NCBI RefSeq assembly: GCF_021484805.1
Contig: NZ_CP090557.1
Coordinates: forward strand, 3,856,001 to 3,920,000
Length of the DNA: 64,000 bases
Reading direction: 5' to 3'
Source: Tellurirhabdus bombi
GTDB taxonomy: Bacteria > Bacteroidota > Bacteroidia > Cytophagales > Spirosomataceae
The position numbers and the translations under genes are program-made. This document shows, piece by piece, positions 8,773-18,789 of this stretch. Within the stretch, counting starts at the first letter, position 1. Each line of letters begins with the position of its first letter. The notes below the pieces were generated by a model. It did no database searches. It was not told the DNA's origin and saw nothing but the letters and a program-made list of their open reading frames with translations.

Positions 8773-8852
8773 CAAAGATCAATCCGCCACCTTAGAAAGG
8801 CGTAAGAGACAGATTAGAAAAAACTAAGGTCTGAATTAGAAAAAGATTAGAA
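8773..8852 (-). promoter_or_regulatory. 11-bp-phased TTAGAA array and -7-like box upstream of the efflux genes
   Basis: Six heptamers spaced exactly 11 bases apart on the plus strand: CTTAGAA (8791), GTAAGAG (8802), ATTAGAA (8813), CTAAGGT (8824), ATTAGAA (8835) and ATTAGAA (8846). Three are identical and three degenerate. On the minus strand the array ends 11 bases before GATCTTTG (complement of 8773-8780), one mismatch from TAnnTTTG, and the TolC-like ATG follows 18 bases later. The layout matches the array upstream of the gene at 3011-3202, so this is most likely the binding site of the OmpR-type regulator encoded at 10317-11003. Confidence 0.75.
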
Positions 8853-10304
8853 TTATAAATGAGGTAGCTTAACGGTAAATACACTTCCCCGGCCCGTTTG
8901 GCTTTCAACCAGAATTATTCCCTGGTGCAACTCAACAATGCGTTGGCTGATAGACAGGCCAATACCAAACCCTTCGTAGATTTTAGCATTTCCTGAGCGG
9001 TAAAACGGCTCGAAAATATGCTGAATACCCTCTGAATCAATGCCAATTCCCTGGTCCCTGAAGTCAACCCAGCAGTGGCTATTATCGGTTCGAATCTGCA
9101 CCTCAACGCGGTGATCGGGGGAATATTTGCAGGCGTTATCCATCAGATTGAGCGCCACCCGCTTCAGTAATTCCTCATTTCCCTGCACCAACGTTTCGGT
9201 TTCCGCTTCGGGAATATTTACGTAATCAATGGCAACCCGATACTGCGGACGCGCCGAAATCAACTCTTCCTGCGCCAGAAACAAGACATCTTCCATCCGC
9301 ACCGCCTTTAAGGTTAATTGATCCAGGTTCTCCAGGGTTCGGGCCAGGAACAGTAAACTGTTCGACAAGCCAATTAATCGGTCGGTATCTTCCAGCAGGT
9401 TTTTCATAATTTCGGTGTACTCATCGGGGCTTGGCTTTCGCCGCATACCCAGCTGAATCTCCGATTTAAGCGCGGCCAGGGGCGTACGGAGTTCGTGTGA
9501 GGCGTGCGAAACAAAGCTACGCTGTTGGTCAAAGGCCTGTTCGAGGCGTTCTAGCACGAGGTTGAAATTCATCGCCAACTGACCAATTTCGTCCTGCCTG
9601 GGGCCTTCGTTAAGGCGCTGCCGTAGATTTTTGGCCGTAATGGTTTGAATTTCCTGGTTAATCCGGTTAATGGGTTGCAGCGATTGACCCGCAAAAAAAA
9701 TCCCCAACACAACCGTTACGCCAATGCCTGCCAATAGTCCCCAACCCAGCGTATACCGTAAATTAAGCATTTTATTCTTCCCAAATCGATCGTTGGCGGA
9801 GGCTAGAACCACCAGTTGCTCGCCATCTTCGTCGTACAGCAAGCCTACCAATTCGTTGTCTCCCGAAAACGTCTCGACTTCTTTTTCCTGACGCACTTCA
9901 TCCAGTAAGGAAGGCTGGTAGTGGATAACCTGGTCGTCTACACTAGCATAAATCAGCTGATTCTGATTGTTAAACACCAATACTTTTTCGTCGTAAAGCG
10001 CGGTTAGGGTGTTCCGGTCAATGATTTTCAGCAAACTTTTGTCAACTTCCTTTACTTTTATGAGAAACCGTACCGTTGTGCGGGCCTTCTTTTTCAAGCG
10101 CTCGAAAAATTCCTCCTGCCGAAAATTAGCCGAAGTGAGGTAAATGGTCACGGAAAAAACCAGCAGAATTGACGCGACAATTAACGAAAATTGTAAAGCA
10201 ATCCGGTTTTTTATCTTCATCTGAAATGAATTCCACCCCAAATACCGCGCAATTGAGGGAATAAAACGGGTGCGTTTCTGGTCTGGAGTAGGTATAGGAA
10301 TCAT
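8853..10304 (-). CDS. Sensor histidine kinase of the efflux operon (HAMP-HisKA-HATPase)
   Basis: Membrane sensor that should autophosphorylate and control the adjacent OmpR-type regulator, probably in response to periplasmic metal. Counting from a TTG at 10310, the features are: first membrane helix about 42-61, periplasmic domain about 62-186, second helix about 187-206, HAMP about 207-260, H-box SHASHELRTPLAAL with His272, and ATPase motifs DNACKYS (N-box), DQGIGID (G1) and YEGFGIGLSIS (G2). This is the CusS/heavy-metal sensor layout. The start is uncertain: ATG at 10304 is used here, but ATG at 10220 would put the first helix right at the N-terminus and is equally plausible. It lies just after the regulator gene and ends inside the distal end of the motif array upstream of the TolC-like gene. 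Confidence 0.9.
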   Translation of the reverse strand: MIPIPTPDQKRTRFIPSIARYLGWNSFQMKIKNRIALQFSLIVASILLVFSVTIYLTSANFRQEEFFERLKKKARTTVRFLIKVKEVDKSLLKIIDRNTLTALYDEKVLVFNNQNQLIYASVDDQVIHYQPSLLDEVRQEKEVETFSGDNELVGLLYDEDGEQLVVLASANDRFGKNKMLNLRYTLGWGLLAGIGVTVVLGIFFAGQSLQPINRINQEIQTITAKNLRQRLNEGPRQDEIGQLAMNFNLVLERLEQAFDQQRSFVSHASHELRTPLAALKSEIQLGMRRKPSPDEYTEIMKNLLEDTDRLIGLSNSLLFLARTLENLDQLTLKAVRMEDVLFLAQEELISARPQYRVAIDYVNIPEAETETLVQGNEELLKRVALNLMDNACKYSPDHRVEVQIRTDNSHCWVDFRDQGIGIDSEGIQHIFEPFYRSGNAKIYEGFGIGLSISQRIVELHQGIILVESQTGRGSVFTVKLPHL

Positions 10305-10316
10305 AGGCAAGCATTT

Positions 10317-11003
10317 TTAGTCTTCCTTCATGACGTAGCCCAGGCCAGGGCGCGTATGAATTAGTTTGGGCGAAAAGTCTTTGTCAATTTTCTTGCGCAA
10401 ATAATTGATGTAGACCTCCACTACGTTCGTTCCGGTATCAAAATTAAAATTCCAGACGTGTTCACTCAAGTCAATTTTTGATACCACGCGCCCCCGATTA
10501 CGCAGCAGGTATTCCAGCAAAGCAAATTCGCGGGCAGTTAATTCAATCGACGTATCATGCCGTTTCACTTCCTTGGTCGTTACATTCACCACTAAATCGG
10601 CTAGCTGCAAAACCTCTTCCCGCTCAGGGCTGCGAACTAGATCCGCGCGGCGGAGACAAGTGGCCACCCGGGCGCTAAGCTCGCGAAAATCAAACGGTTT
10701 AACGATATAATCGTCCGCACCGCGCCCCAGCCCTTCTACTTTATCTTCAATTTCACCCAAAGCTGTCAGCATGATAATGGGCAAGTGCGGTTTCTCCTCC
10801 CGCAGATTCCGGCAAATTTCAAAGCCGTTCAGACCCGGCAAATTTATATCCAAGATAACGAGATCAAAGGCTTGCTGCAAAGCCAGATTTCGCCCGTTAT
10901 AACCCTCGTAGGAAATATCGGTTTCGTATCCTTCTTCATTCAAACCGCGACTAATGTTTTGCGCAATCCGACGATCATCTTCAATTATCAATATTTTTTT
11001 CAT
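10317..11003 (-). CDS. OmpR/CusR-family response regulator of the efflux operon
   Basis: Two-domain DNA-binding regulator, 228 residues. The receiver domain carries the acidic pair EDD (about residues 8-10), phosphorylation site Asp52 in LVILDINLPG, Thr in MLTALGE and Lys in YIVKPFDF. The C-terminal winged helix (about 130-225) shows the family sequence LTAREFALLEYLLRNRGRVVS and the wing NVVEVYINYLRKKID. It is the first gene of the minus-strand run regulator, kinase, TolC-like protein, adaptor, pump. Two arrays of 11-bp-phased TTAGAA motifs at 8791-8852 and 3243-3282 are the obvious candidates for its binding sites; none was seen upstream of its own gene, so autoregulation is not obvious. Confidence 0.93.
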   Translation of the reverse strand: MKKILIIEDDRRIAQNISRGLNEEGYETDISYEGYNGRNLALQQAFDLVILDINLPGLNGFEICRNLREEKPHLPIIMLTALGEIEDKVEGLGRGADDYIVKPFDFRELSARVATCLRRADLVRSPEREEVLQLADLVVNVTTKEVKRHDTSIELTAREFALLEYLLRNRGRVVSKIDLSEHVWNFNFDTGTNVVEVYINYLRKKIDKDFSPKLIHTRPGLGYVMKED

Positions 11004-11057
11004 GGAGCGAATAAGCGATTTCGGTGACTAATGGGGCCTTCTCCTTAACAAAACAAC

Positions 11058-11088
11058 AAAAAAGCCGACTTTATTGGCCGGCTTTTTT
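11058..11088 (-). terminator. Hairpin terminator after tamL
   Basis: Ten-base stem AAAAAAGCCG (11058-11067) pairing with CGGCTTTTTT (11079-11088), 11-base loop, with the T-run on the minus strand. It lies about 20 bases after the tamL stop and separates tamB-tamL from the efflux regulator gene. Confidence 0.85.
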
Positions 11089-11109
11089 CAAAGTAGTCTG
11101 CTTTTGGGC

Positions 11110-13461
11110 TTAGAATGGGTAACCCACGGCAATGTTCAGAATCAGGTTTTCGCGCCGCCAACTGCGACTTCCGAAGCTGATCTGATCGAATACCCAGCGT
11201 TCTCCGTCCGGCAAATAGGGCTTCCGCAGCGGAAAGGCCAAATCGAAGCGAAGAACGAAATACGATAGATCGAGCCGCAAGCCTACCCCCGTACCAACTG
11301 CCAGTTGTTTGTGCCAATCTTTGCTAAACTGGGAGCCATCATTATAGGCTAAGGTATCTTTAAACATCCAGACGTTACCTACGTCTAGAAAGATAGCTCC
11401 CTGCAAGAAACTATTAAACTTTGGTCGCAGCTCCGTACTGCCTTCAATTTTGATATCGCCCCCACCGTCTTGCAAGACAAAAGTTTGACCATCTTCCCGT
11501 GGACGGTTGTAGATTCCAGGACCAACGCCCCTGGGCCGAAATGCCCGAATGCTATTGCTACCACCCACAAAGAATTGTTTGATAAAAGGCATCTGGTTGG
11601 AGCTTCCGTAAGGTGCACCTACACCAGCAGCTATTCGATTGGCCCAGGTCATACCCGGTGATAGGCGATAATAATACCGATTGTCAATATCTACCCGCAC
11701 ATATTGGGCAATAGGTACACCAAATAACGTTTTGACTTTGTCTTCGTCGCGGTCTTTTATTAGCAAGCCTGCAATGTTCCCAGCTGGTTCTACGTTGAAC
11801 GATGTTCGGAATGTTCGCCGGCCGGAAGTACGCGGCGATGAATTATAGCTTACAGAATAGACCGAATTAAGAATTAGCTGCGATCCTTGCAAGATACGTA
11901 ATAGTTCATTTGCGTTGGCATCGCTCCCGGTTGCTAATATGTTATAGAAGCGCGGCCCAAAATTGGCAACCCGTACATAAGCAATACCAAAAGGCTGGAA
12001 TGTTTGCTCAATCTGCGCATTTTTCTGCCAAGCATAGGCGAACGACGTTCGGAACTGGTTCAGGTTGTAAAGCTGCCGACGCACAATCAAATCATACCCC
12101 AACGTCAGAATAGTCTTGGGCAATAACTGCCGACGGTCGTAGCGAAACCGAATCGGCGACACCAGACGCGGGAAAGTCAGTGAAGTTTCCAGACCGAACC
12201 GGTGGTTGGTCAAGCCCAGCGTGTCGCCGCCACCAACGAAAAAGTCAATCCCGGCGTAGCCATTTATGGTTAGCAGTTCAGCCTGCCGCAACGCATTCCG
12301 ATTGCGCCAACTCAGGGTTAATTGGGAACCGGCCAGGCTATTTGATTTGGTCAAGCCGGCTAGTTCCAGCCGAATGGATTTCTTCGGTGAAGGCGTCAGG
12401 TAATAATGAACATCCAAAAACGTTGAATCCCGTTCTTCCAGGGGCTGAAACCGGTTGCGCACAAATTTGAACGTTCCCAGGTTGATAAAGCGGGACAAGG
12501 TTAAATCCTGCGCCCGGCTGTTGTAACGGCGACCCGGCCGGAGACTCACCACGTCTTCAAACAACTTTGGCTTGTAAGATCGGGTTGAATCGGAAATGTA
12601 AAAATCCTTATAGCGGTCCGCATTGACCTTACTGGTGTCATTGATCGCTTCGGTTTGCCCGCCCACGCTCAATGTATAGTTTGGATAGATGTAGATATTT
12701 CGGACGTAGTATTGCAAACCTGCGGCATTGGGCATATCCGGTTTCAGGGCCAGATAAAGGCGCATTCGGCGCGTTGCGTAGTTGGTATCAGCCAGAAACG
12801 CAATGTAATTGGGCTGAAAATAAAAAAAGCCCTGTTGCTGGAATCGCTGGTGAATCCGCTGTTGCTCGGCTTTGATCACATCAAAACGATATGGGTCGCC
12901 TTCTTTCAGGAGCGTGCCTCGTCCTTTTGATGCCTGCACCAGTGCCTTCCCCGCGGGCGTCGAATCGGCAACGGTCGAAATGGAATCCAGGTAATAGCGG
13001 GGCTGAACCTGAACCTGATACACGGCTTTATTAAAGTAAGGTTTCTTTTCTACCTCAACCAGTGCACCCTGCGCCGTAGAGCGGAAATAGCCATTATTTT
13101 CCAGATAAGACGTAAAAATCAGCGAGTTTGATGATAAAGCCTTGGCACTCGCAAACACAGGCGGCTGGCCTAACTTCCGGCGCAACCAGGCGCGTAAACC
13201 GTTTTCTTTTTTGGGCTCTCCAATGTAATAGTAAAACCATACCTTGTACGGAAAGCCAAAAAGGCGGCTGTTGGGATTGGGACGCGCCAACTCCTCCAAC
13301 TGGCTTTTTAACGTACTAGTTTCGTCTTTTCCGACGGTGGAATCGGCCCGCATGTTGATTTCCGACCCATAGAAAAGCTTTTCGTTTTTGGGAATATACT
13401 TAGAAACGTTGCAACCTGTCAGGAAAGAAATCAGCAACAAAGACAAGCTATATTTTCTCAT
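11110..13461 (-). CDS. tamL: TamL, BamA-superfamily outer-membrane lipoprotein of the translocation and assembly module
   Basis: Outer-membrane beta-barrel protein thought to work with TamB in envelope assembly in Bacteroidota. It has a lipoprotein signal with Cys17 (FLTGC), unlike proteobacterial TamA, which is why this form is called TamL. POTRA-like domains occupy about residues 50-380 (for example YLENNGYFRSTAQGALVEV), and the C-terminal Omp85 barrel takes roughly the last 400 residues, with the late signature FFVGGSNSIRAFRPRGVGPG and a terminal strand ending in Phe (NIAVGYPF). At 783 residues it is normal for the family. Its ATG overlaps the tamB stop as ATGA, showing tight coupling, and a terminator follows. 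Confidence 0.92.
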   Translation of the reverse strand: MRKYSLSLLLISFLTGCNVSKYIPKNEKLFYGSEINMRADSTVGKDETSTLKSQLEELARPNPNSRLFGFPYKVWFYYYIGEPKKENGLRAWLRRKLGQPPVFASAKALSSNSLIFTSYLENNGYFRSTAQGALVEVEKKPYFNKAVYQVQVQPRYYLDSISTVADSTPAGKALVQASKGRGTLLKEGDPYRFDVIKAEQQRIHQRFQQQGFFYFQPNYIAFLADTNYATRRMRLYLALKPDMPNAAGLQYYVRNIYIYPNYTLSVGGQTEAINDTSKVNADRYKDFYISDSTRSYKPKLFEDVVSLRPGRRYNSRAQDLTLSRFINLGTFKFVRNRFQPLEERDSTFLDVHYYLTPSPKKSIRLELAGLTKSNSLAGSQLTLSWRNRNALRQAELLTINGYAGIDFFVGGGDTLGLTNHRFGLETSLTFPRLVSPIRFRYDRRQLLPKTILTLGYDLIVRRQLYNLNQFRTSFAYAWQKNAQIEQTFQPFGIAYVRVANFGPRFYNILATGSDANANELLRILQGSQLILNSVYSVSYNSSPRTSGRRTFRTSFNVEPAGNIAGLLIKDRDEDKVKTLFGVPIAQYVRVDIDNRYYYRLSPGMTWANRIAAGVGAPYGSSNQMPFIKQFFVGGSNSIRAFRPRGVGPGIYNRPREDGQTFVLQDGGGDIKIEGSTELRPKFNSFLQGAIFLDVGNVWMFKDTLAYNDGSQFSKDWHKQLAVGTGVGLRLDLSYFVLRFDLAFPLRKPYLPDGERWVFDQISFGSRSWRRENLILNIAVGYPF

Positions 13462-16400
13462 AAGTTCTTTTTCTCCTGCTTTTGGAACAATTCACGGAAC
13501 AGGTTATAATCAACGGTAATCGCAAAGGCCAGGCCCGTTTCGATTACATAACCGTCCAGGTTGATGCGCGAATCGTAGGCGCTGTTCCGATACGCCCGAA
13601 CGGCATACCGCCCATCGCTAGTCAGGCTATAATTGAGGGATAGGTTATCAAATACTTCGGACGGGTTTCGGCTAATTCCCGAATTGTTTTGCAGTTCGAA
13701 GTTGCGGCCCACCGACACCGTCAGGCGTCCATCCATGAAGCTTTTTGACAGCCCAACGTTCAAATCGGTTCTCGTTCCTCCTGAATTCGCCGTGTACGCA
13801 TTTTGCGACATCAGGTTAAAGTTGACATCAACGCCTTTGATGACGTTGGAGGCAAATTTTTCCAATTGGTCGGACAACACTTTGCTGACACTATTGAGTA
13901 CCATTAATTCGGTGCTGTTGCTTTCCCCGCTTCCCGAGAAGAAACTCGACGAGCTTTCGCTAATGAAGTTACCCAATACCAGCAGGGCAAAAACCTGCTT
14001 GTTAATTTGCGATTGATCTTGCCGTAAAATAATCAGCTTGTCTTCAACGGCTTTCTTCACCTCATCGGAGGCAATGTAATTCTGACTCTTAGGTAGTTGA
14101 ATATCGAAGGATAGTTTTGGCGCTGTCAGGCTCCCTTCCATCCCCAACACAACCTGGAACGGCAACTTCTGCCGGAACGCCTGCGACAGTTGGCTGGTCG
14201 ATTCGTTGGCAATCAAGTTTTCTGGTGCCGTCGACGCTTCGTAGACCGCTTTGATGTCCAGAATTGCCTTCAGCGGGTCGCCGGTCCAGGTAATCTGGCT
14301 GCCTTTCTGAATCGAAAATTCCCGTTTCAGCACCTGGTAAGTCAGTGAGTATTCTCCTTCTGTTACGTCGTAGGTTCCCAGCAACGTCATATCGCCCGCC
14401 GCATTCATACCCAGCGTAAGCTTCGCATTTCCTTTGGCGTGTAGATTATCTCCGTTTAATTCATCGATAATAATGGTCAAATCGGACTTGTCACTCGCTT
14501 CCAGGTTTAGCGAAATATTGCCGTTGCTCAGCGCCTGAAAATTGATTTTGGTATCGGTTGTGTCAATTTTTGGGCGCATCAGGTATTTCTTTAAGGCCAA
14601 GGTATCCTTGTGATCAATAAAGAAAACCGTCTGCTTCGCTTCATCGACCGAAGGGCCCATATCCGGTAGCACGATGTTTATGTTACTACCATCTTCCAGC
14701 CGAATATCACCCGATACGGAAGGACTTGCTCCTGTGCCGCGCACCAGCAGATTGGTCGTGATGGCTGCATTTCCGTAGGCATAATCGTTGTCTTTCCGAC
14801 CCGCATTCAAAACCTGGAAATTGTTGGCTTTCACGCGCAGATCGTAGCTGACATCAGGAATATTTTTTAGTGATACTGTTCCGTCGGTCGTTAGTTTCCG
14901 TCCCTGGCCGTCGATCAGGTCAAACTGGTTTAAGCGAATCGTTTGGTTGTCGAAAGTGATTGTCTCGTCGTTAATCAGATAAGGTGCGTTGATTTGCGCC
15001 ACAGTAAACCCGACGGAATCAAATTTGACCTGCCCGTCAATTTTAGGGGCTGAGGTTGATCCGGCAATGTCGAAATTACCCGTTAATCCGCCTTTTGCGT
15101 CCCGCAATTGACCAAAGCTAAATGCCTCGACCGTGCGCGTATCCAGCCGCTGCAAATCAACTTTGAAATCAAGCGCCTGGTTTGGATTTTCTGGGTTATA
15201 GAAACCGGTTACGTTAACCTGGTTATAAGGTCCCGCCAGTCCGGCATTGACGCTAATCCGCTGATCAACATCCGTGAATTGAGCCGTTAGCGTCCCGATT
15301 GGCTTTTGCATCACTTCTAGGCTGTCGATCGATACCTCTCCTTTGAAACGCAGAGCCGTCATGTAATCGCTCAATTCAACATCACCATTTAATGTCCCAG
15401 CGGCCAGCGTGGTGTCCTGATTAGCCAGGCGCGCCATATCGCCCAGATCGATATCTTTCAACTCGACCCGAATCGGGGCATTGGGCTTTGGCTCCGTGCT
15501 GTTGATGGCAATTTCCTGTTGACCCGAGCGCAACCGAAAATGATCGGCCAGCAGACCGGCCTTTCCGTATTGGATGAACCCGGTGGTATCGCTTTGCCAG
15601 AAATGGTAGTTGGTCAGCAATCCCTCGGCATTAAACCGAACTACGTAATTGCTATCCTTCAAGGCTACTTTACCCGCCAGACCGTGCCGTTCGCCACCTA
15701 CCGAATCTTTATTGACCACCCGGAAATTCAGCTGGTTTTCCGCTGCCGTTGCTGAAAGCTCGGTCAGGCTAATATTGATGTCATTGACTTTAGCACCCGC
15801 AATCTTGCCATCTAACGAAAGCTGATTGTCCACCGCCAGCATGTTCAGCGTCACATTCTGAACAACCGTTGTATCGTATTCGATAGTGCCGGTTTTAAGG
15901 CGGGCGATCATGGTGGTATCCAGCCGATTATCAATATAAGCATCAAATTTCACCGTATCCATTCGGGTCAGGCCCGGAACAAACGCCTGAAGCAAAGGAT
16001 GATTGTGCACCTGTGAGGCCAACGTGAAATAGTAAGGCGGCTGAACTGGATTGAATTTCAAATCTGGAATGGAAAAATAACGGTTAATTTCTCCCGCCAC
16101 CAGATCATACAAACGGGTGTAATCGTAATTTCCGATCAGGCTTAACTGGCCGAAGGGAAGGGCCGCTTTCAACAGCTTTTCGCTGCCGTCCGTGCGAGCC
16201 AGCAAATACAGTGAATCAATTGGATAGGCTGTATTTTGGTAATTAATGACCGCATCCTGAGCGATGAGAGACCCATTCGGCTGGTTTGGGTTGGTCGAAG
16301 CAAAATCCAGAAGAAAGCGACCTTTCACCGCAAGAGGCTCTTTGTAGAAGCCTAGTTTCGTGACATTTAATTCGTTCAACGCCAACTCGCCCTGTATGCT

Positions 16401-18491
16401 TGGATACTCCGCATTCAGACCCACGACGGCATTTAAAGCAATCTGCGCATTCGGGTCGTCCAAACCACCACGCACCGTTAGATTTCCTCTGCTTAGCTGC
16501 CCCTGTGCGTTGAACCGCTGGTAGCGATAGCGATTCAGAACGGCTTCGCTAACGTTTAGCCGGAACGTGGTTTCCATTGTTTTGACATCAATGCCGCGCC
16601 CATTGAACGTCGCATCTGCACTGATTTCGCCAATGGTTGCCTCTTGCCCGATCCACTTACCTACGTTAAAGTTTTGCAAGGCCATATTGCCTTTATAAGC
16701 CTGGTTTTTACCCGCCATAAACCCGTTCAAGGTCCCATCAAAAAGGACATTTCCCCAGTCGGTTTGCAAACGGGCATCGGCGTTGATGTTGTTCAGACCA
16801 CCCGCCACGCGACCGCTTAAACGCAAGTGGGGGGCTACGTTGAATGAGTCAGGGAGTGTTCCTTTAGGCAGTAATTTATTTAGATCGCTGCGATTGGTTG
16901 CCGCGTCCGTGATGGTTAGATCCAGCGCAATGCGGTCGACATCCATGACGTTTCGGATTCGCCCTTTCATGACCATCCGCGTTCCGGTAAACGCCGCCAG
17001 TTCAAATACGGGAATGTTCAGGTTGGCCAGGGTACCGGTTGAGCGCGCATTCACGCGAATGAATGCATCCCGGTTGCCGGGAAAAGGCGGCGTATCGGCC
17101 AGAAAAGGCGCCAATTGCAAAATATCAGAAACAGCCAGCGAGCTTTGCCGCAAACTCAAATCGATGCGCACCCGTTCTGCCACCCGCGGGTTGGTCAATG
17201 CACTAAGTTGCGCCAGTGAATCATACCGCAACACCACACGATCCCGCAAAATGGAACGACCCGTCTGCACGTACAGATTGTTCAGTGAAGCCATTTTTTC
17301 ACCGTACAGCGCATCAACATTAAACTGTTTTAGGGCAAATCCACTCTTGTCCTGAAAATGACCCTGCCGAATTTTAGCCGTAATGAGCGAAGGACTATAA
17401 ACTATGTCCTGACCGTTTAAGCCCAGATTCTGAATATCCAGGTGGCCAAAATCAAGGCCGGTTTTCTGAACGGGCGCATTTCGATCGTCGAAGCGAATCC
17501 GGTTGTTAGCCAGTTGGGTTTGCTTCAGAATCACCTGCCAGCCCGCACTCGCATCCGCCGACGCCGGTTCTGCGGGAGCGGCTTTCGCGGCGGGTTGTGG
17601 GGTTGTTTTTTCGAGTACTGCCTCAATGTCTGAGTTAGCCAGCGACAAGGAGCGTAAGCCTACTTTTTGCCCGTTCAAATAAAAGTAATCCGTTTCCAGA
17701 TTAAGTTGCCCCACCGAACCTTTGGTCGAAAAATCAGCCGTTTCGACGCGAACATTCCACCGCGCCCGGTTTACTTTCCAGGAACCCAATGCCAAATCCA
17801 TTGAATCACTGGCTGGCGTGGAGCTAGCGGGAGCCGTCTGGGGCAAATCAATGCCTTGGTATAGGCGCACATTAGCCGCTAGGCCATCCAAAGCAACGTT
17901 ATTCAAATGGTATTGCGAGCGGTTAAGATCGGTCTTGTCTAAGGTGCTGCGCAAACTGTCCAGGTAAATATTGGCATCGGCCCCAACCACATCATCCTTG
18001 TACCGTATACGAACGTCTTTAAGTGCAATTGCCGATAGATTTATGTCGAGCGGTGCTGCCGCCGTATCGGCTGGCGTGGGCGGTGCGCCCGTGTCGAAAG
18101 CGTCGATTAAAAATTGAAAATTGAAGGTAGTGTCGGGCAACGTACGGTTCAAATTAAGCCGGATTTGCTCCATCTCCACTTCATTGATAGACACGCGACT
18201 TTTTAACAGCGCCATCATGTCCATATTGACGTAAATTCGGCGTCCAGCCACCAAAGTATCCCCTTTAGGTGTCTCAAAATAGATGTTTTCCAATTCAATC
18301 CAGTCGGGAAGATGATAACCAATCCGACCAATTTTGAACGGCGTTTTGAGCTTCGTAGCTAAGTAATTATTCACTTGCCTCGTAACAAAGTTCTGGCCCC
18401 AGGTTGTCGTAGCAACCACTGTAACAAACCCAACCACCAGCAGAATAATGGCGAGTATTGCATAGAGGAAAAAGAGAAGAAATCGCTTCAC
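13458..18491 (-). CDS. tamB: TamB-family translocation and assembly protein (DUF490 C-terminus)
   Basis: Very large (1677-residue) inner-membrane-anchored periplasmic protein; TamB homologues are long beta-groove (AsmA-like) proteins that span the periplasm and are linked to lipid transport and outer-membrane biogenesis. An N-terminal membrane helix (LLFFLYAILAIILLVVGFVTV, about residues 4-24) is followed by about 1150 residues of beta-rich AsmA-like sequence. The conserved TamB domain covers about 1180-1660, including the GNAKLTLGMNAAGDMTLLGTYDV and TLTYQVLKREFSI segments and the final LSKSFMDGRLTVSVGRNFEL portion. The start is a GTG at 18489-18491, immediately before the helix. It overlaps tamL by 4 bases. 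Confidence 0.92.
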   Translation of the reverse strand: MKRFLLFFLYAILAIILLVVGFVTVVATTTWGQNFVTRQVNNYLATKLKTPFKIGRIGYHLPDWIELENIYFETPKGDTLVAGRRIYVNMDMMALLKSRVSINEVEMEQIRLNLNRTLPDTTFNFQFLIDAFDTGAPPTPADTAAAPLDINLSAIALKDVRIRYKDDVVGADANIYLDSLRSTLDKTDLNRSQYHLNNVALDGLAANVRLYQGIDLPQTAPASSTPASDSMDLALGSWKVNRARWNVRVETADFSTKGSVGQLNLETDYFYLNGQKVGLRSLSLANSDIEAVLEKTTPQPAAKAAPAEPASADASAGWQVILKQTQLANNRIRFDDRNAPVQKTGLDFGHLDIQNLGLNGQDIVYSPSLITAKIRQGHFQDKSGFALKQFNVDALYGEKMASLNNLYVQTGRSILRDRVVLRYDSLAQLSALTNPRVAERVRIDLSLRQSSLAVSDILQLAPFLADTPPFPGNRDAFIRVNARSTGTLANLNIPVFELAAFTGTRMVMKGRIRNVMDVDRIALDLTITDAATNRSDLNKLLPKGTLPDSFNVAPHLRLSGRVAGGLNNINADARLQTDWGNVLFDGTLNGFMAGKNQAYKGNMALQNFNVGKWIGQEATIGEISADATFNGRGIDVKTMETTFRLNVSEAVLNRYRYQRFNAQGQLSRGNLTVRGGLDDPNAQIALNAVVGLNAEYPSIQGELALNELNVTKLGFYKEPLAVKGRFLLDFASTNPNQPNGSLIAQDAVINYQNTAYPIDSLYLLARTDGSEKLLKAALPFGQLSLIGNYDYTRLYDLVAGEINRYFSIPDLKFNPVQPPYYFTLASQVHNHPLLQAFVPGLTRMDTVKFDAYIDNRLDTTMIARLKTGTIEYDTTVVQNVTLNMLAVDNQLSLDGKIAGAKVNDINISLTELSATAAENQLNFRVVNKDSVGGERHGLAGKVALKDSNYVVRFNAEGLLTNYHFWQSDTTGFIQYGKAGLLADHFRLRSGQQEIAINSTEPKPNAPIRVELKDIDLGDMARLANQDTTLAAGTLNGDVELSDYMTALRFKGEVSIDSLEVMQKPIGTLTAQFTDVDQRISVNAGLAGPYNQVNVTGFYNPENPNQALDFKVDLQRLDTRTVEAFSFGQLRDAKGGLTGNFDIAGSTSAPKIDGQVKFDSVGFTVAQINAPYLINDETITFDNQTIRLNQFDLIDGQGRKLTTDGTVSLKNIPDVSYDLRVKANNFQVLNAGRKDNDYAYGNAAITTNLLVRGTGASPSVSGDIRLEDGSNINIVLPDMGPSVDEAKQTVFFIDHKDTLALKKYLMRPKIDTTDTKINFQALSNGNISLNLEASDKSDLTIIIDELNGDNLHAKGNAKLTLGMNAAGDMTLLGTYDVTEGEYSLTYQVLKREFSIQKGSQITWTGDPLKAILDIKAVYEASTAPENLIANESTSQLSQAFRQKLPFQVVLGMEGSLTAPKLSFDIQLPKSQNYIASDEVKKAVEDKLIILRQDQSQINKQVFALLVLGNFISESSSSFFSGSGESNSTELMVLNSVSKVLSDQLEKFASNVIKGVDVNFNLMSQNAYTANSGGTRTDLNVGLSKSFMDGRLTVSVGRNFELQNNSGISRNPSEVFDNLSLNYSLTSDGRYAVRAYRNSAYDSRINLDGYVIETGLAFAITVDYNLFRELFQKQEKKNL

Positions 18492-18789
18492 GTTTTGTTA
18501 TTTCCGGTTGGGTGTTTGTATCAGCAGCTTCATACCGACGCCTGTCGTGCATGAAAGACAACCCACATATCAAAGTCAATATCATCTCAACTTCATAGGA
18601 CCGAATTATGTTGCGTTGAGCGGGGAAATTGCGCGAGGAAATGAGGATTTTCTTCCTCAAAGGACTTAGCCCGTTTGATCAGTGATCTTTAGTATAGATA
18701 AAATCCTAACCGGTTACCCCGTCTTGGTCCGGTGAATGATAATTTTCGCTTGTTTAAGCGCCGATAAACTTTTGTTTCGCTTATGGATC

